DNA of 64,000 bases from Acidobacteriota bacterium. Lineage in GTDB: Bacteria; Acidobacteriota; Terriglobia; Terriglobales; Acidobacteriaceae. Below the pieces are notes generated by a model. That model ran no database searches. It was not told the origin of the DNA and saw only the letters and a list, made by a program, of their open reading frames with translations. Shown here one piece after another: positions 26,769-35,531 of the stretch (position 1 is its first letter; every line of letters starts with the position of its first letter). Both the position numbers and the translations under genes were made by a program. The stretch lies in contig JAFDVW010000009.1 of assembly GCA_018268755.1 (NCBI GenBank), positions 248,001 to 312,000 of the forward strand, read 5' to 3'.

Positions 26769-27890
26769 TCACTCATGCACTGAGGTGGGGACCAATACCT
26801 CATACAACTCCAACAACTGGGGAAAGTTCTTGTTCCAATCAGCAAATTTTGCCACGACCTCTTGATTGTTTTGGGACATCGCGGCGCGCTGGTCCGCGGA
26901 AAGAGCAGCGATCTCCAGAATCCGTGCGGCAAACTCGCCGACATCGCCGAACGGCGCCAGCCAGCCATTCTCCCCTTCCGTAACCCATTCCCGATTGGAA
27001 GGGATGTCGGTCACCAGCACGGGCAGGCCGGTCGCCATAGCTTCCAACAGCGAAACCGAAGTTCCATCACACTGGGCACAACTTATGTAAGCATCGGCCG
27101 CACGGAACCACTGCGGCAGCTCCTGCGGAGAAATGTTGCCGGCAGTCAGCACCACCTGGGTCAGCCCATTCTCGCGAATAAAGTCGTCAACCTCCCCGGC
27201 AAGGCTGCCGTTTCCCAGCAGGACCAGCCGCAAATCCGGATTTTTGCTGTACGCCAGCTGGAACGCCTGCAGCAAGGTGCCGATGCCGTAGAGCTCTTCC
27301 CAGGAACGGGTGCACAGAAATACTCGGGCGTTGGAATTCGCCTGCCAGCCGCTCAGCTGCGCTTTCGGCCCGGTAGGCGAAAATTCCTCACGGTCTACTC
27401 CCCAAGGAAACTGCGCCATCTTGTAGGAAGGTTTGCCCACCAGCCCGGCCGCACGCTCTCTCACGGCATCGCAGTCGCAAAAGAAACCATCCGCCGTCCG
27501 CAATACGATTTCCGTGGCCGACCTATACTCGCTATCGCGGTCCGCATACAGCAGCACATCGGAGCCCCAGGAGGTCACCAGGAGGGGATGGAATCCAGCC
27601 AGAGCCGTGATATATCCAGCGCTCGTCACCGGCCCGGCATGCACCAGGTCGGGCTGGATGGTTCTTACCGCCGAGGCAAACGCAGGGACAAACTCCGCCC
27701 ACACCTCAGGCCTCGCATGGGCCGCCACCGTGCACGCGGGCGTCACCCAGCGTACTCTGCCCGGAAGCCAGTCTGGCGGCGCTTGCCGGGTGCAATCGAG
27801 GAACCAGATCTCATGATGGCTGCCGGCGAGCTTCTCCAAAAATCTGCGGTTGTGCACCGAACAGTTGTCGGAGAAGTAAAGGACTCGCAC
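26769..27890 (-). CDS. GT4 glycosyltransferase
   Basis: A 373-residue protein starting MRVLYFSDNCSVHNRRFLEK directly after the NeuB-like stop (adjacent bases). N-terminal domain: SHHEIWFLDCTRQ, LVHAGPVTSAGYITALAG and LLVTSWGSDVLLY, the last being a GT4 signature. Donor domain: ARVFLCTRSWEELYGIGTLL and GTSVSLLEAMATGLPVLVTD (EX7E). Its position immediately downstream of nonulosonate-type genes makes it a candidate for the transferase that uses the resulting activated sugar, although known sialyl and related transferases belong to other GT families, so that is only positional inference. Confidence 0.87.
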   Translation of the reverse strand: MRVLYFSDNCSVHNRRFLEKLAGSHHEIWFLDCTRQAPPDWLPGRVRWVTPACTVAAHARPEVWAEFVPAFASAVRTIQPDLVHAGPVTSAGYITALAGFHPLLVTSWGSDVLLYADRDSEYRSATEIVLRTADGFFCDCDAVRERAAGLVGKPSYKMAQFPWGVDREEFSPTGPKAQLSGWQANSNARVFLCTRSWEELYGIGTLLQAFQLAYSKNPDLRLVLLGNGSLAGEVDDFIRENGLTQVVLTAGNISPQELPQWFRAADAYISCAQCDGTSVSLLEAMATGLPVLVTDIPSNREWVTEGENGWLAPFGDVGEFAARILEIAALSADQRAAMSQNNQEVVAKFADWNKNFPQLLELYEVLVPTSVHE

Positions 27891-28973
27891 TTAGGACGCC
27901 TCTCTTATCCTTACCGCCGGCCAGCGCAAATACTCGCCGGCCTGCAGGTCCTGCAACAGCGTGGTACCAACAATCTCATTGAGCTGGTAAGGCATCACCG
28001 CATCGCGGGGCGCGGGACGCAGCGCTTCCAGCATCTCCGGCTGCAGAACGGTGCCCGCGGCCAGGTCGCGGGTTGCGCGCAAGCAGCGACGCTGCACCAC
28101 CACGGTCTGTTGCTCGTTGTCCGCCACGATCTTCTCCGGCGAGCCCAGGGCATATTCCAGTTCGCGGGTGCGGTCCACCATCTCCCGCCAGCTCTGCGGG
28201 GTCATGGAAAAAGGATGGTCCGGTCCCTCGCGAGAATTATCGTCGGTGAAGTGCTTTTCGATCACACGCGCACCCAGAGCCACCGCCCCTAACACCGTGG
28301 CGTGACCGGGTGTGTGGTCGGAAAGCCCCAGTACCAGTGAGGGGAACATTTGACGATAAGTCTCCAGCACGCGCAGATGGATATGGCGGAAATTCTCCAG
28401 ACTGGCCGTGTAATTGGTGTTGCACTGCATCAGCACAAGCTCCGGGTTTAGGGCAAGGATCTCCTCCACCGCACGCCGTACTTCTCCTATTTCGGAAGCG
28501 CCGCTGGCCAGCAGAACCGGCTTCCCCTTGGACGCCACTTTGCGCAGCATCTCCGGCCAGGTGATGTCGCCGGAGCCGATCTTGAACAGATCGACATATG
28601 GATCAAGCATGTCGACGGCTTCCAGGTCATAGGGTGCGGAAAAATAGTCGATCCCACAGGCCTCGCACTCTTTTTTCAGGATGGGCGTCCACTCCCATGG
28701 CAGAGTCGCCTCCTGATACACCTGAAACACGCTCTTCTTCCACTTGGCCTGATGCGACAACTGTCCGCCCAAATCTTGAAAGCCGTGCTCGCTGACGATC
28801 CGGGCGGCGCGGAAGTTCTGGAACTTCGCGGCATTGGCCCCGGCTGCGGCGCACAAACGGATAAGCAATTTGGCTCGTTCCAGGTCTCCGTCATGATTGG
28901 CGGAAATATCCGCCACAAAATAAGTGGGAGACTCCAGCCCCACAGATTTCTTTCCCAGCTGCAAAGTATTCAT
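27891..28973 (-). CDS. neuB: NeuB-family nonulosonate synthase (N-acetylneuraminate synthase-like)
   Basis: A 360-residue protein. The start at 28973 overlaps the upstream stop (ATGA). The TIM-barrel domain has YFVADISANHDGDLERAKLL, AAKFQNFRAARIV, YFSAPYDLEAVDML, FKIGSGDITWPEML, LLASGASEIGEV, GLSDHTPG and ARVIEKHFT, followed by GPDHPFSMTP. The C-terminus (about 290-355) is the antifreeze-like SAF domain (RRCLRATRDLAAGTVL). NeuB-like enzymes condense phosphoenolpyruvate with a 6-carbon amino sugar such as ManNAc to give a nine-carbon nonulosonic acid. Which sugar is used depends on upstream enzymes; see the findings on the missing aminotransferase. Usual length about 340-350. Confidence 0.9.
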   Translation of the reverse strand: MNTLQLGKKSVGLESPTYFVADISANHDGDLERAKLLIRLCAAAGANAAKFQNFRAARIVSEHGFQDLGGQLSHQAKWKKSVFQVYQEATLPWEWTPILKKECEACGIDYFSAPYDLEAVDMLDPYVDLFKIGSGDITWPEMLRKVASKGKPVLLASGASEIGEVRRAVEEILALNPELVLMQCNTNYTASLENFRHIHLRVLETYRQMFPSLVLGLSDHTPGHATVLGAVALGARVIEKHFTDDNSREGPDHPFSMTPQSWREMVDRTRELEYALGSPEKIVADNEQQTVVVQRRCLRATRDLAAGTVLQPEMLEALRPAPRDAVMPYQLNEIVGTTLLQDLQAGEYLRWPAVRIREAS

Positions 28974-29896
28974 GATCCCGCTCCCGCCAGGTAGGCCTTG
29001 ATGCACTCAGGATATCCCTGTTCCTGCAGCGCATGAAATTTTCGGAGGCCAGCGGCGACATTTGGCATTTTGCGTCCCATCGCCTGCGCAATCTTCGTGG
29101 TATCGAGCGAAATATCCAGAGGCCGCGGGGCCGGCATCTTGGCGTCCCGCAGCAAAGCCGGCTTGACCATTCCCGGGTCCAGGCCAAAGGCCGAGGCCAG
29201 GCTGCGGGCAAATTCGTATTTGCTGGTGCGTTCCGCCCCCACCACGTGATAGACCCCGCTCAGGGAATGGTCGAGCATGGCAAGCAAAATCTCCGCCAGA
29301 TCATTGGCCAGAATGGGGGAAAAATAAACGTCGGTAAATCCCGGCACGTCCTTCCCTGCTCTCAACCCGGACAGGACCCACTCCGAAAGGCTGAACTTCG
29401 GCTGTGCATTCCAGCCGTGGATCGTGACCCTCGCCACGATTGCCTCTGGACAAGCGCGCAGCACTTCCTGCTCAGAACGCAGCTTCGACCGGGCATAAAC
29501 ATTCACCGGAACCGCCGCATCCTCCTCGCGATATCCCCCGCGTGCCCCATCAAACACCGAGTCCGTCGAAACATGCAGAAACTTCGCATCGATTCCGGCA
29601 GCCGTTTCTGCCAGGGCGTGGGCAGCAGCGACATTCAACACTTCGGCTTCCGCCGGAAACTTCTCGCACCAGTCCACGTTGGTAGCGGCGGCACAATGGA
29701 TAATGCTTTGCGGTCGCAACCGTTCCACCGTACTCCGCGCGGCATCGAGATCGCGCAAATCCACGCCGCTCATAGCTACGCCGGGAATCCGCAATACGTG
29801 CTGATGGCAGAGGCCCGCGACCTCCCGTCCGGCGGCGACGGCCTGCGTCACAAGGGCCACGCCCAGCAGCCCACTGGCTCCGGTCACCAGGATCAT
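28970..29896 (-). CDS. RmlD/WbjC-like SDR sugar reductase
   Basis: A 308-residue protein, start ATG at 29896, 4 bp after the SpsF-like stop. The Rossmann motif is MILVTGASGLLGVALV (TGxxGxxG). The catalytic Tyr and Lys lie in NVYARSKLRSE, preceded by FLHVSTDSVFDG. The C-terminus has PRPLDISLDTTKIAQAMG, which is usual for RmlD (dTDP-4-dehydrorhamnose reductase) relatives. Members reduce a 4-keto sugar nucleotide. The gene lies between SpsF-like and NeuB-like genes, so the likely substrate is the 4-keto-6-deoxy product of the PseB-like enzyme rather than dTDP-rhamnose intermediates; no rmlABC genes are visible. This is inferred from context. Confidence 0.85.
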   Translation of the reverse strand: MILVTGASGLLGVALVTQAVAAGREVAGLCHQHVLRIPGVAMSGVDLRDLDAARSTVERLRPQSIIHCAAATNVDWCEKFPAEAEVLNVAAAHALAETAAGIDAKFLHVSTDSVFDGARGGYREEDAAVPVNVYARSKLRSEQEVLRACPEAIVARVTIHGWNAQPKFSLSEWVLSGLRAGKDVPGFTDVYFSPILANDLAEILLAMLDHSLSGVYHVVGAERTSKYEFARSLASAFGLDPGMVKPALLRDAKMPAPRPLDISLDTTKIAQAMGRKMPNVAAGLRKFHALQEQGYPECIKAYLAGAGS

Positions 29897-29900
29897 AGGG

Positions 29901-30632
29901 TCAGCATTCGTGGAGCGCCTTCTGCACAATGCTCCGATTGATCTCCGCCAGCCAGGGCTCGCGTTCCAGCAAACGCAACACCTCCCGCCAGGAAAAATTC
30001 TCAACGTCGCCCACGCGCGCGTAGATGGCGCGAATAAGTTCCAGGTCTGCCGGCGTGTCCAGCGTCCAGCGATGCTCGCTGTAGTCGTGTTCTCCTACCA
30101 CGTGCAGCAGGCGGAATTTTTCCGGGTGGCCATACAGATAGGGCGTCACGTGCACGCGCTCGTAGTCTTCTTTCGCGTTGTGCCAGGCTTCGGATAGCGC
30201 GGCCCAGGCCATGACTTCGCTGTCCAGGCCGCGCGGGTAGGTGCGGCGCTGGGTGTTGCTGGCATAGTCGGGAGTCTGTTGCAGGAAACTGCGGACCACT
30301 TTGTCGGTGATTTCCGGATCAATCAATGGGCAGTCGGAAGTCACACGGACCACGACTTGCGCTTTGGCCGCCAGGCCGGCTTGATAATAGCGGTCGAGCA
30401 CGTCCTGCTCCTGGCCGCGAAAAACCGGGACATCCAGGCGCCGGCATTCCTCCACGATCGCGTCGTCGGCTGCTTGTTGGGTGGTGGCAATGACTACTTC
30501 CTGGATCGTAGCCGTCTGCCGCAAGCGCCCGACCACCCGGGCCAGGACGCTTTGGCCCGCCAAGTCCAGCAGGACTTTCCCGGGCAATCGCGTGCTGCCC
30601 ATCCTCGCCTGGACTATGGCCACTACTTTCAT
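29901..30632 (-). CDS. spsF: SpsF-like cytidylyltransferase
   Basis: A 243-residue protein beginning MKVVAIVQARMGSTRLPGKV, the CTP-binding loop of NeuA/KdsB/SpsF relatives. Then VIATTQQAADDAIVEECRRL, VVRVTSDCPLIDPEITDKVV (metal-binding Asp) and DYSEHRWTLDTPADLELI follow. SpsF-family enzymes are thought to activate a nonulosonic acid with CTP for transfer to surface glycans. The start is 1 bp after the PseB-like stop and the gene is co-transcribed. NeuA would be somewhat shorter at about 230 residues; the SpsF annotation fits the conserved TRLPGK and RWTLDTP motifs. Confidence 0.88.
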   Translation of the reverse strand: MKVVAIVQARMGSTRLPGKVLLDLAGQSVLARVVGRLRQTATIQEVVIATTQQAADDAIVEECRRLDVPVFRGQEQDVLDRYYQAGLAAKAQVVVRVTSDCPLIDPEITDKVVRSFLQQTPDYASNTQRRTYPRGLDSEVMAWAALSEAWHNAKEDYERVHVTPYLYGHPEKFRLLHVVGEHDYSEHRWTLDTPADLELIRAIYARVGDVENFSWREVLRLLEREPWLAEINRSIVQKALHEC

Positions 30633-30633
30633 G

Positions 30634-31653
30634 CTATGCCCCGATCTTTTGTGGCTCGATCAATCGCGGCTTGGCAGGAGCGCTGGCCTCGACCAGCTCC
30701 TGCAGTTGGCTGGAGGTCATCCACTGCGGATTGGTGTCACTGGCATAGCGGAAACCATCGGGCAAAGCTTGCGCGCTGCTCCAGTTCTCTTTTTGCCACC
30801 AGGAATACGCAGGTTGGATGACGAACATATCGTCGACTTCCACGCCGTTGCGGGCCTCGTCTTCGGAAATCAGAACTTCGTGCAGCTTTTCGCCGGGCCG
30901 GATGCCCATATACTCAACCTCGCACCCTGGTGCCAACGCCTCCGCCATCTCCACCAGCTTCATGCTGGGGATCTTGGGCACGAAGATTTCGCCGCCGTGC
31001 ATGGCTTCGATGCAGCGCACCACAAAGCGCACGCCCTGGTCGAGCGTCAGCCAGAAGCGTGTCATGCGCGGGTCAGTCACGGTGACTTTGCCGCGCTTGC
31101 GCTGCTCCAGGAAAATGGGGATCACGCTGCCCCGGCTGCCCGTCACGTTGCCGTAGCGCACGCAGCTCATGCGGGTGTCTTTAGGTCCAGCGTAAGCATT
31201 GGCCTGCACAAACATCTTTTCGGCGCACAGCTTGGTAGCGCCATAGAGATTGACCGGGTTGACCGCTTTGTCGGTGCTTAACGCCAGCACCCGGCGCACG
31301 CCCTGGTCGAGGGCCGCGTCAATCACATTGCGCCCGCCCATGATGTTGGTTTGCACCGCTTCAAAGGGGTTGTACTCGCAGGCCGGCACCTGTTTCAGGG
31401 CCGCCGCATGCACCACCGTGGTCACGCCGGAGAAGGCCCGCTGCAGGCGCTGCGGATCGCGCACATCCCCCAGAAAATAACGCAGGCTGGGATGGTCCAA
31501 CCCGGAAGAACGCATCTCATGCTGCTTGAGCTCATCGCGGCTGAAGATGATCAGCTTCTGCGGCTGATACTCACGCAGCATCAACTCAACGAACTTCTTG
31601 CCGAAGGAACCAGTTCCCCCGGTGACCAGAACTATTTCTTCCGACCAGTTCAT
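30634..31653 (-). CDS. pseB: UDP-N-acetylglucosamine 4,6-dehydratase (inverting), PseB-like
   Basis: A 339-residue protein from the ATG at 31653. It begins MNWSEEIVLVTGGTGSFGKK, with the NAD-binding TGGTGSFG, then VVHAAALKQVPACEYNP and the catalytic NLYGATKL (YxxxK). The region VRYGNVTGSRGSVIPIFLEQ is typical of PseB. It converts UDP-GlcNAc to UDP-2-acetamido-2,6-dideoxy-L-arabino-hex-4-ulose, the first step of pseudaminic-acid-type or L-fucosamine-type pathways. It is the first gene of the long minus-strand operon (31653 to 14019), facing the Wzc-like gene across a 252-bp gap that must hold both promoters. An obvious strong promoter was not seen there. Confidence 0.92.
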   Translation of the reverse strand: MNWSEEIVLVTGGTGSFGKKFVELMLREYQPQKLIIFSRDELKQHEMRSSGLDHPSLRYFLGDVRDPQRLQRAFSGVTTVVHAAALKQVPACEYNPFEAVQTNIMGGRNVIDAALDQGVRRVLALSTDKAVNPVNLYGATKLCAEKMFVQANAYAGPKDTRMSCVRYGNVTGSRGSVIPIFLEQRKRGKVTVTDPRMTRFWLTLDQGVRFVVRCIEAMHGGEIFVPKIPSMKLVEMAEALAPGCEVEYMGIRPGEKLHEVLISEDEARNGVEVDDMFVIQPAYSWWQKENWSSAQALPDGFRYASDTNPQWMTSSQLQELVEASAPAKPRLIEPQKIGA

Positions 31654-31905
31654 GAAATCGGCCCCCCGCCGAACGGCAAAAACTGGATGTGCTCGATGGC
31701 AGCGGTAGTATAGCGGACTTGCCTGTGACTCCTGGGCTTTCTCCTTCCCTGTCTGAAATTTGGAACCAGTGTGATTAAGACCGGCCCCAGGCGGAGCAGG
31801 ATAGAATCGCATCACGGTTCGACCTGGAAATGCGCCCACGACCGCTGCGCCGGCGGCCGGGACTTTTTGTGTACTTGAAGCCACGTAAGACTGATGAGGA
31901 CCTGA

Positions 31906-34251
31906 ATGGATTCCGGACCCCTGGTTCACCCTGGCAACCCATCCATGCGTGAAATTTCTCCCGCATATCCTTTCGAACTGCCCCAGCACTCCGGCGTTCC
32001 CCTGCCCCCTTCGCTTTCCGGGCAGGATTCCGTTCTACGGGAATACCTCCGTGTCCTTATTAAACGCAAGTGGATCGTCCTGGGCAGCCTGGTCCTGATC
32101 TTTGGCGTAGTGGCCATTGCCACCTTACGCGCGACCCGCATCTACGAGGCCATGGGCAGCATCGCCATCAATAAGAACGATCCCATGATGTTCGCGCTCA
32201 AAGATTCTGCCGCGCCCTCCTGGGATTACTACGATCCGGCCGACCTTGATACCGAAGTCAGCATTCTGAAAAGCGACTTGCTGGCCTTGCAGGTAGTGCA
32301 ACAGCTCAACCTCGATCAGCGCCCGGAATTCGGTGGAGGCAAGCCCAGCAGCTCTCCCATCACCGAGCTGACCACGGACGGCCCGCAACTGGACTCGGAA
32401 CGCATTTCCGCCATGCTCTCCACGTTCAAGAGCAGTCTGAAGGTGGCGCTGCGGCCCAACACCCGCATTGTGGAAATCCGTTTCCGCAGCCCCGACAAAG
32501 CCCTGGCCGCGCAGGTGGTCAATACCCTGGTGCGGACCTATGTGGAACAGAACTTCAAGACCCGCTATGAATCCACCATGCAAGCCTCTGACTGGCTCTC
32601 CAAGCAACTGGTGGACCTGCAGATGAAAGTGGAGACCTCCCAGGAGAAGCTGGTCAAGTATCAGAAAGAACACGAAATTCTCGGTATCGATGAGAAGCAG
32701 AACATCATCACCGCCAAACTGGATGAGCTGAACCGTCAGCTGACCGCCGCCGAATCAGACCGCATGGAGAAGGAATCCATCTATCAGCTGGCGCAGAGCG
32801 GAGACCCCGACACAGTCGCGGCCGTGGCCAGCAGCAGCGTGGGGGGCCAGAGCGGCGCCAACAGTTCTTCCCTGCTGTCCAAACTGCATGAACAACAGGC
32901 CGACCTGCGCATCCAGATAGCCCAGCTCAGCACCCAGTTCGGCCCGGCCTATCCGAAAATTGCCCAGCTGAACAGTCAGCTCAAGGAAGTAGGCAATCAG
33001 GAGCAGGGGGAAACCCGCAAGGTCCTGGCCCGGGTGCGGGGCGATTTTCTGGCCGCGCAGCAGCGCGAAAGCATGCTGCGTGGGGCCATGGACAAACAAA
33101 AGCAGGAAGCCAACAAGCTTAACGAGAGCGCCATTGAATACACCCTGCTCAAGCGGGACGTGGAGAGCAACCGCACCCTCTACGAAGGTCTGCTGGAGAA
33201 ATTGAAGGAGGCGGGAGTGTCCGCCGGCCTACGCTCCACCAATGTCCGCAACGTGGATGTGGCGCGTCTGCCCATGGCCCCCACCGAACCGAACGTGCCG
33301 CGCAACCTGGCTTTTGCCCTGGCCCTGGGCCTCAGCACCGGCATTGGCCTGGCCTTTCTCATGGAAGGCATGGACAACACCGTGCGCACTCCAGAGCAGG
33401 CCCAGCTGATCTCGCACTTGCCTTCTCTCGGCATGATTCCCCTCGGCTCCAAACACAGCTCCGACCTCAATGCCAAGCAGAAGCTTTCCGTCGCCTCCTC
33501 GCGGGAAGTGGTGGAGCTGGTCACGCAGGCCAGGCCCCAATCCCAGATGGCGGAATCCTATCGCGCGTTGCGCACCTCGCTGCTGCTGACCTCGCTGGGA
33601 GCGCCGCCCAAAGTCATCCTGGTCACCAGCGCCCTGCCGCAAGAAGGCAAGACCACCACCAGCATCAATTGCGCCATCGTGCTGGCCCAGAAAGGAACGC
33701 GCGTGCTGCTGATCGACGCCGACCTGCGCCGGCCCAGCATTCACAAAACCCTGGGGATGGGCCCGCGCACCGGTTTGAGCAATGTGCTGACCGGCACCGC
33801 CACCCTGCAGCAGGCCATCATCCGCTCTACCATTCTTCCCTCGCTTTCTATTCTGCCGGCCGGCACCCCGCCTCCCAACCCTGCTGAACTGTTGGCCTCC
33901 GCCAACATGAAGAATGTCCTGGCCGAACTCAGCCCGCAATACGATCACATTGTCGTGGATACTCCACCGACGCTTTCTGTGACCGACGCCGTGGTGATGT
34001 CCACGTCCGCAGATGCGGTCGTGCTGGTCATTCGCTCCGGGCAGACCACCAAACAGGCCCTCCGCCGCTCCCGTGACATCCTCATGCAGGTGAACGCTAA
34101 AGTCGCGGGGGTGCTCCTCAACGCGGTCAACCTGGATTCGCCCGACTATTACTACTACTACGAATATCAGGGCAAATACGGCCAGGCCTATTATCAAGAA
34201 GAGATGACGGGCGGCGATCCCGGAAACCAGGCGACCCCGGAAAGCGCCTAG
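31906..34251 (+). CDS. Polysaccharide co-polymerase / BY-kinase (Wzc-like fusion)
   Basis: A 781-residue protein. The start at 31906 follows GAGGACC, a fair ribosome binding site; a second Met at 31945 is possible. Segment WIVLGSLVLIFGVVAIATL (about 45-65) is the first membrane helix, followed by a Wzz-type periplasmic domain with coiled-coil stretches, then a second helix LAFALALGLSTGIGLAFLM (about 465-485). The cytoplasmic tyrosine kinase has Walker A PQEGKTTTS (about 578), Walker A' LLIDADLRRP (about 603) and Walker B VVDTPP (about 685). A Tyr-rich tail lies at about 746-765 (SPDYYYYYEYQGKYGQAYY), the autophosphorylation cluster. It controls chain length and export of the polymer. Confidence 0.93.
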   Translation: MDSGPLVHPGNPSMREISPAYPFELPQHSGVPLPPSLSGQDSVLREYLRVLIKRKWIVLGSLVLIFGVVAIATLRATRIYEAMGSIAINKNDPMMFALKDSAAPSWDYYDPADLDTEVSILKSDLLALQVVQQLNLDQRPEFGGGKPSSSPITELTTDGPQLDSERISAMLSTFKSSLKVALRPNTRIVEIRFRSPDKALAAQVVNTLVRTYVEQNFKTRYESTMQASDWLSKQLVDLQMKVETSQEKLVKYQKEHEILGIDEKQNIITAKLDELNRQLTAAESDRMEKESIYQLAQSGDPDTVAAVASSSVGGQSGANSSSLLSKLHEQQADLRIQIAQLSTQFGPAYPKIAQLNSQLKEVGNQEQGETRKVLARVRGDFLAAQQRESMLRGAMDKQKQEANKLNESAIEYTLLKRDVESNRTLYEGLLEKLKEAGVSAGLRSTNVRNVDVARLPMAPTEPNVPRNLAFALALGLSTGIGLAFLMEGMDNTVRTPEQAQLISHLPSLGMIPLGSKHSSDLNAKQKLSVASSREVVELVTQARPQSQMAESYRALRTSLLLTSLGAPPKVILVTSALPQEGKTTTSINCAIVLAQKGTRVLLIDADLRRPSIHKTLGMGPRTGLSNVLTGTATLQQAIIRSTILPSLSILPAGTPPPNPAELLASANMKNVLAELSPQYDHIVVDTPPTLSVTDAVVMSTSADAVVLVIRSGQTTKQALRRSRDILMQVNAKVAGVLLNAVNLDSPDYYYYYEYQGKYGQAYYQEEMTGGDPGNQATPESA

Positions 34252-34274
34252 ACAGGCGCGCAGTTGGGAGTGGC

Positions 34275-35531
34275 ATGCGCATTCCGTTGAAGTCTGAAGC
34301 TGGCAGGGTCGGGCTGCTCGTGGCTTGCCTGACCCTGTCCGCCATTTTTCTGGGTCTCGCCGGCAAAGAGTTTGCGGCCGCCTACTTTGCCGCCCGGCTC
34401 GACCTTCCCAGCCTGCAACGGGCGGTGCGGCTTTCCCCGGGCAATGCCGCTTATCGCGATCAACTGGGCCGCTACTACTGGGCCAGCAACGATTGGAACC
34501 GGGCGGAACAATCCTATCTGGCCGCCGTCCGCCTAAATCCCCATCGTTCCCGTTATTGGCTCGACCTCGCCGCCACCCAACGCTTGCTGGGCGAAACCAG
34601 GGCGCAACAGGCCGCGCTCGAATCGGCCATCTCCGCCGACCCCAGAACTCCTTCCGTGGCCTGGGAGGCCGCCAATTTTTACCTGGCGCAGGGCGATGTG
34701 GAGAGGTTTCTGCAACAATCTCGCGTGGTGCTGGCCAGCGATGCATCCCTGAGCGGCGCGGCCCTGGAACTGTGTTGGCGCGTCCGTCCCGACGCGGAGA
34801 TGATTTTGCGCGATCTTCTGCCGCCCACCGCGGAAAGCCATCTTGCCTTCCTGGCTCTCTTGCTCTCGAAGGAGGAGACCCCCGCGGCAGCTCAGGTTTG
34901 GGATCGGCTGGTGCAGATCAATCAACCTATCGAAAGGCGTCATATCTTCGTATACGTCCAGTATCTGGTGGCACACAAAGAAGTGGAGCAGGCCCGCAAG
35001 GTGTGGCAGCAAAGCGCGCGGCTGAGCAATCTTTCCGCCTACCAGGCCTCGCCCAAAAATCTCCTCATCAACAGCGACTTCAGCCTCGACATGCTGAACG
35101 GCGGCTTTGACTGGGTCTATTTCAAGAAGGCCGACGTCCAACTGGCGCTGGATGGAACGCAGTCGCATTCCGGTCACCGCAGCCTGGCGGTTTCCTTTGA
35201 CCGCGCGAAAATTGATGATGCCGGCATTCAGCAACTCGTTCCCGTCCAGCCCGACACGCCCTATGTTTTTACCGCCTACTTCAAGGCTGCCAATATCGAA
35301 GGCGCCGGGGGCCCCAGCTTGACCTTCACCGACGTCTACGACGGCACCTCGTATTGGCAAAGTGCGGAGTTGAAAGACGCAGACTTCTGGAAGCAGGTGG
35401 GCGGCTCGTTTCGCACCGGCCCGCAAACCCGGCTGCTGGTTCTACGCCTGGCGCGCATCCCGGCAGGCAGTCCGATCAAAGGCAAGCTTTGGGTGGACGA
35501 TCTCACCCTGGCCCCGGCAGGTGCGCCATGA
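34275..35531 (+). CDS. Membrane-anchored TPR protein with C-terminal carbohydrate-binding-like domain
   Basis: A 418-residue protein. An N-terminal helix (VGLLVACLTLSAIFLGLAG, about 12-30) could be a membrane anchor or uncleaved signal. Residues about 45-250 contain TPR-like repeats (AAYRDQLGRYYWASNDWNRA, RYWLDLAATQRLLGETRAQQ, AAQVWDRLVQINQPIERR). From about 265 on comes a beta-rich region starting NLLINSDFSLDMLNGGFDWV, with SHSGHRSLAVSFD, DTPYVFTAYFKAANIE and GKLWVDDLTLAP, resembling CenC-type carbohydrate-binding modules. Its position between the co-polymerase and ligase genes (4-bp overlap with the latter) suggests a scaffold that holds the nascent glycan in the periplasm. That is inference. 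Confidence 0.75.
   Translation: MRIPLKSEAGRVGLLVACLTLSAIFLGLAGKEFAAAYFAARLDLPSLQRAVRLSPGNAAYRDQLGRYYWASNDWNRAEQSYLAAVRLNPHRSRYWLDLAATQRLLGETRAQQAALESAISADPRTPSVAWEAANFYLAQGDVERFLQQSRVVLASDASLSGAALELCWRVRPDAEMILRDLLPPTAESHLAFLALLLSKEETPAAAQVWDRLVQINQPIERRHIFVYVQYLVAHKEVEQARKVWQQSARLSNLSAYQASPKNLLINSDFSLDMLNGGFDWVYFKKADVQLALDGTQSHSGHRSLAVSFDRAKIDDAGIQQLVPVQPDTPYVFTAYFKAANIEGAGGPSLTFTDVYDGTSYWQSAELKDADFWKQVGGSFRTGPQTRLLVLRLARIPAGSPIKGKLWVDDLTLAPAGAP

Noticed and set aside
31654-31905. A TATACT hexamer on the minus strand at 31707-31712 as a promoter for the pseB operon
   Set aside because: No acceptable -35 lies at the right distance (CCAGGA at 17 bp), so I did not list it as a feature.
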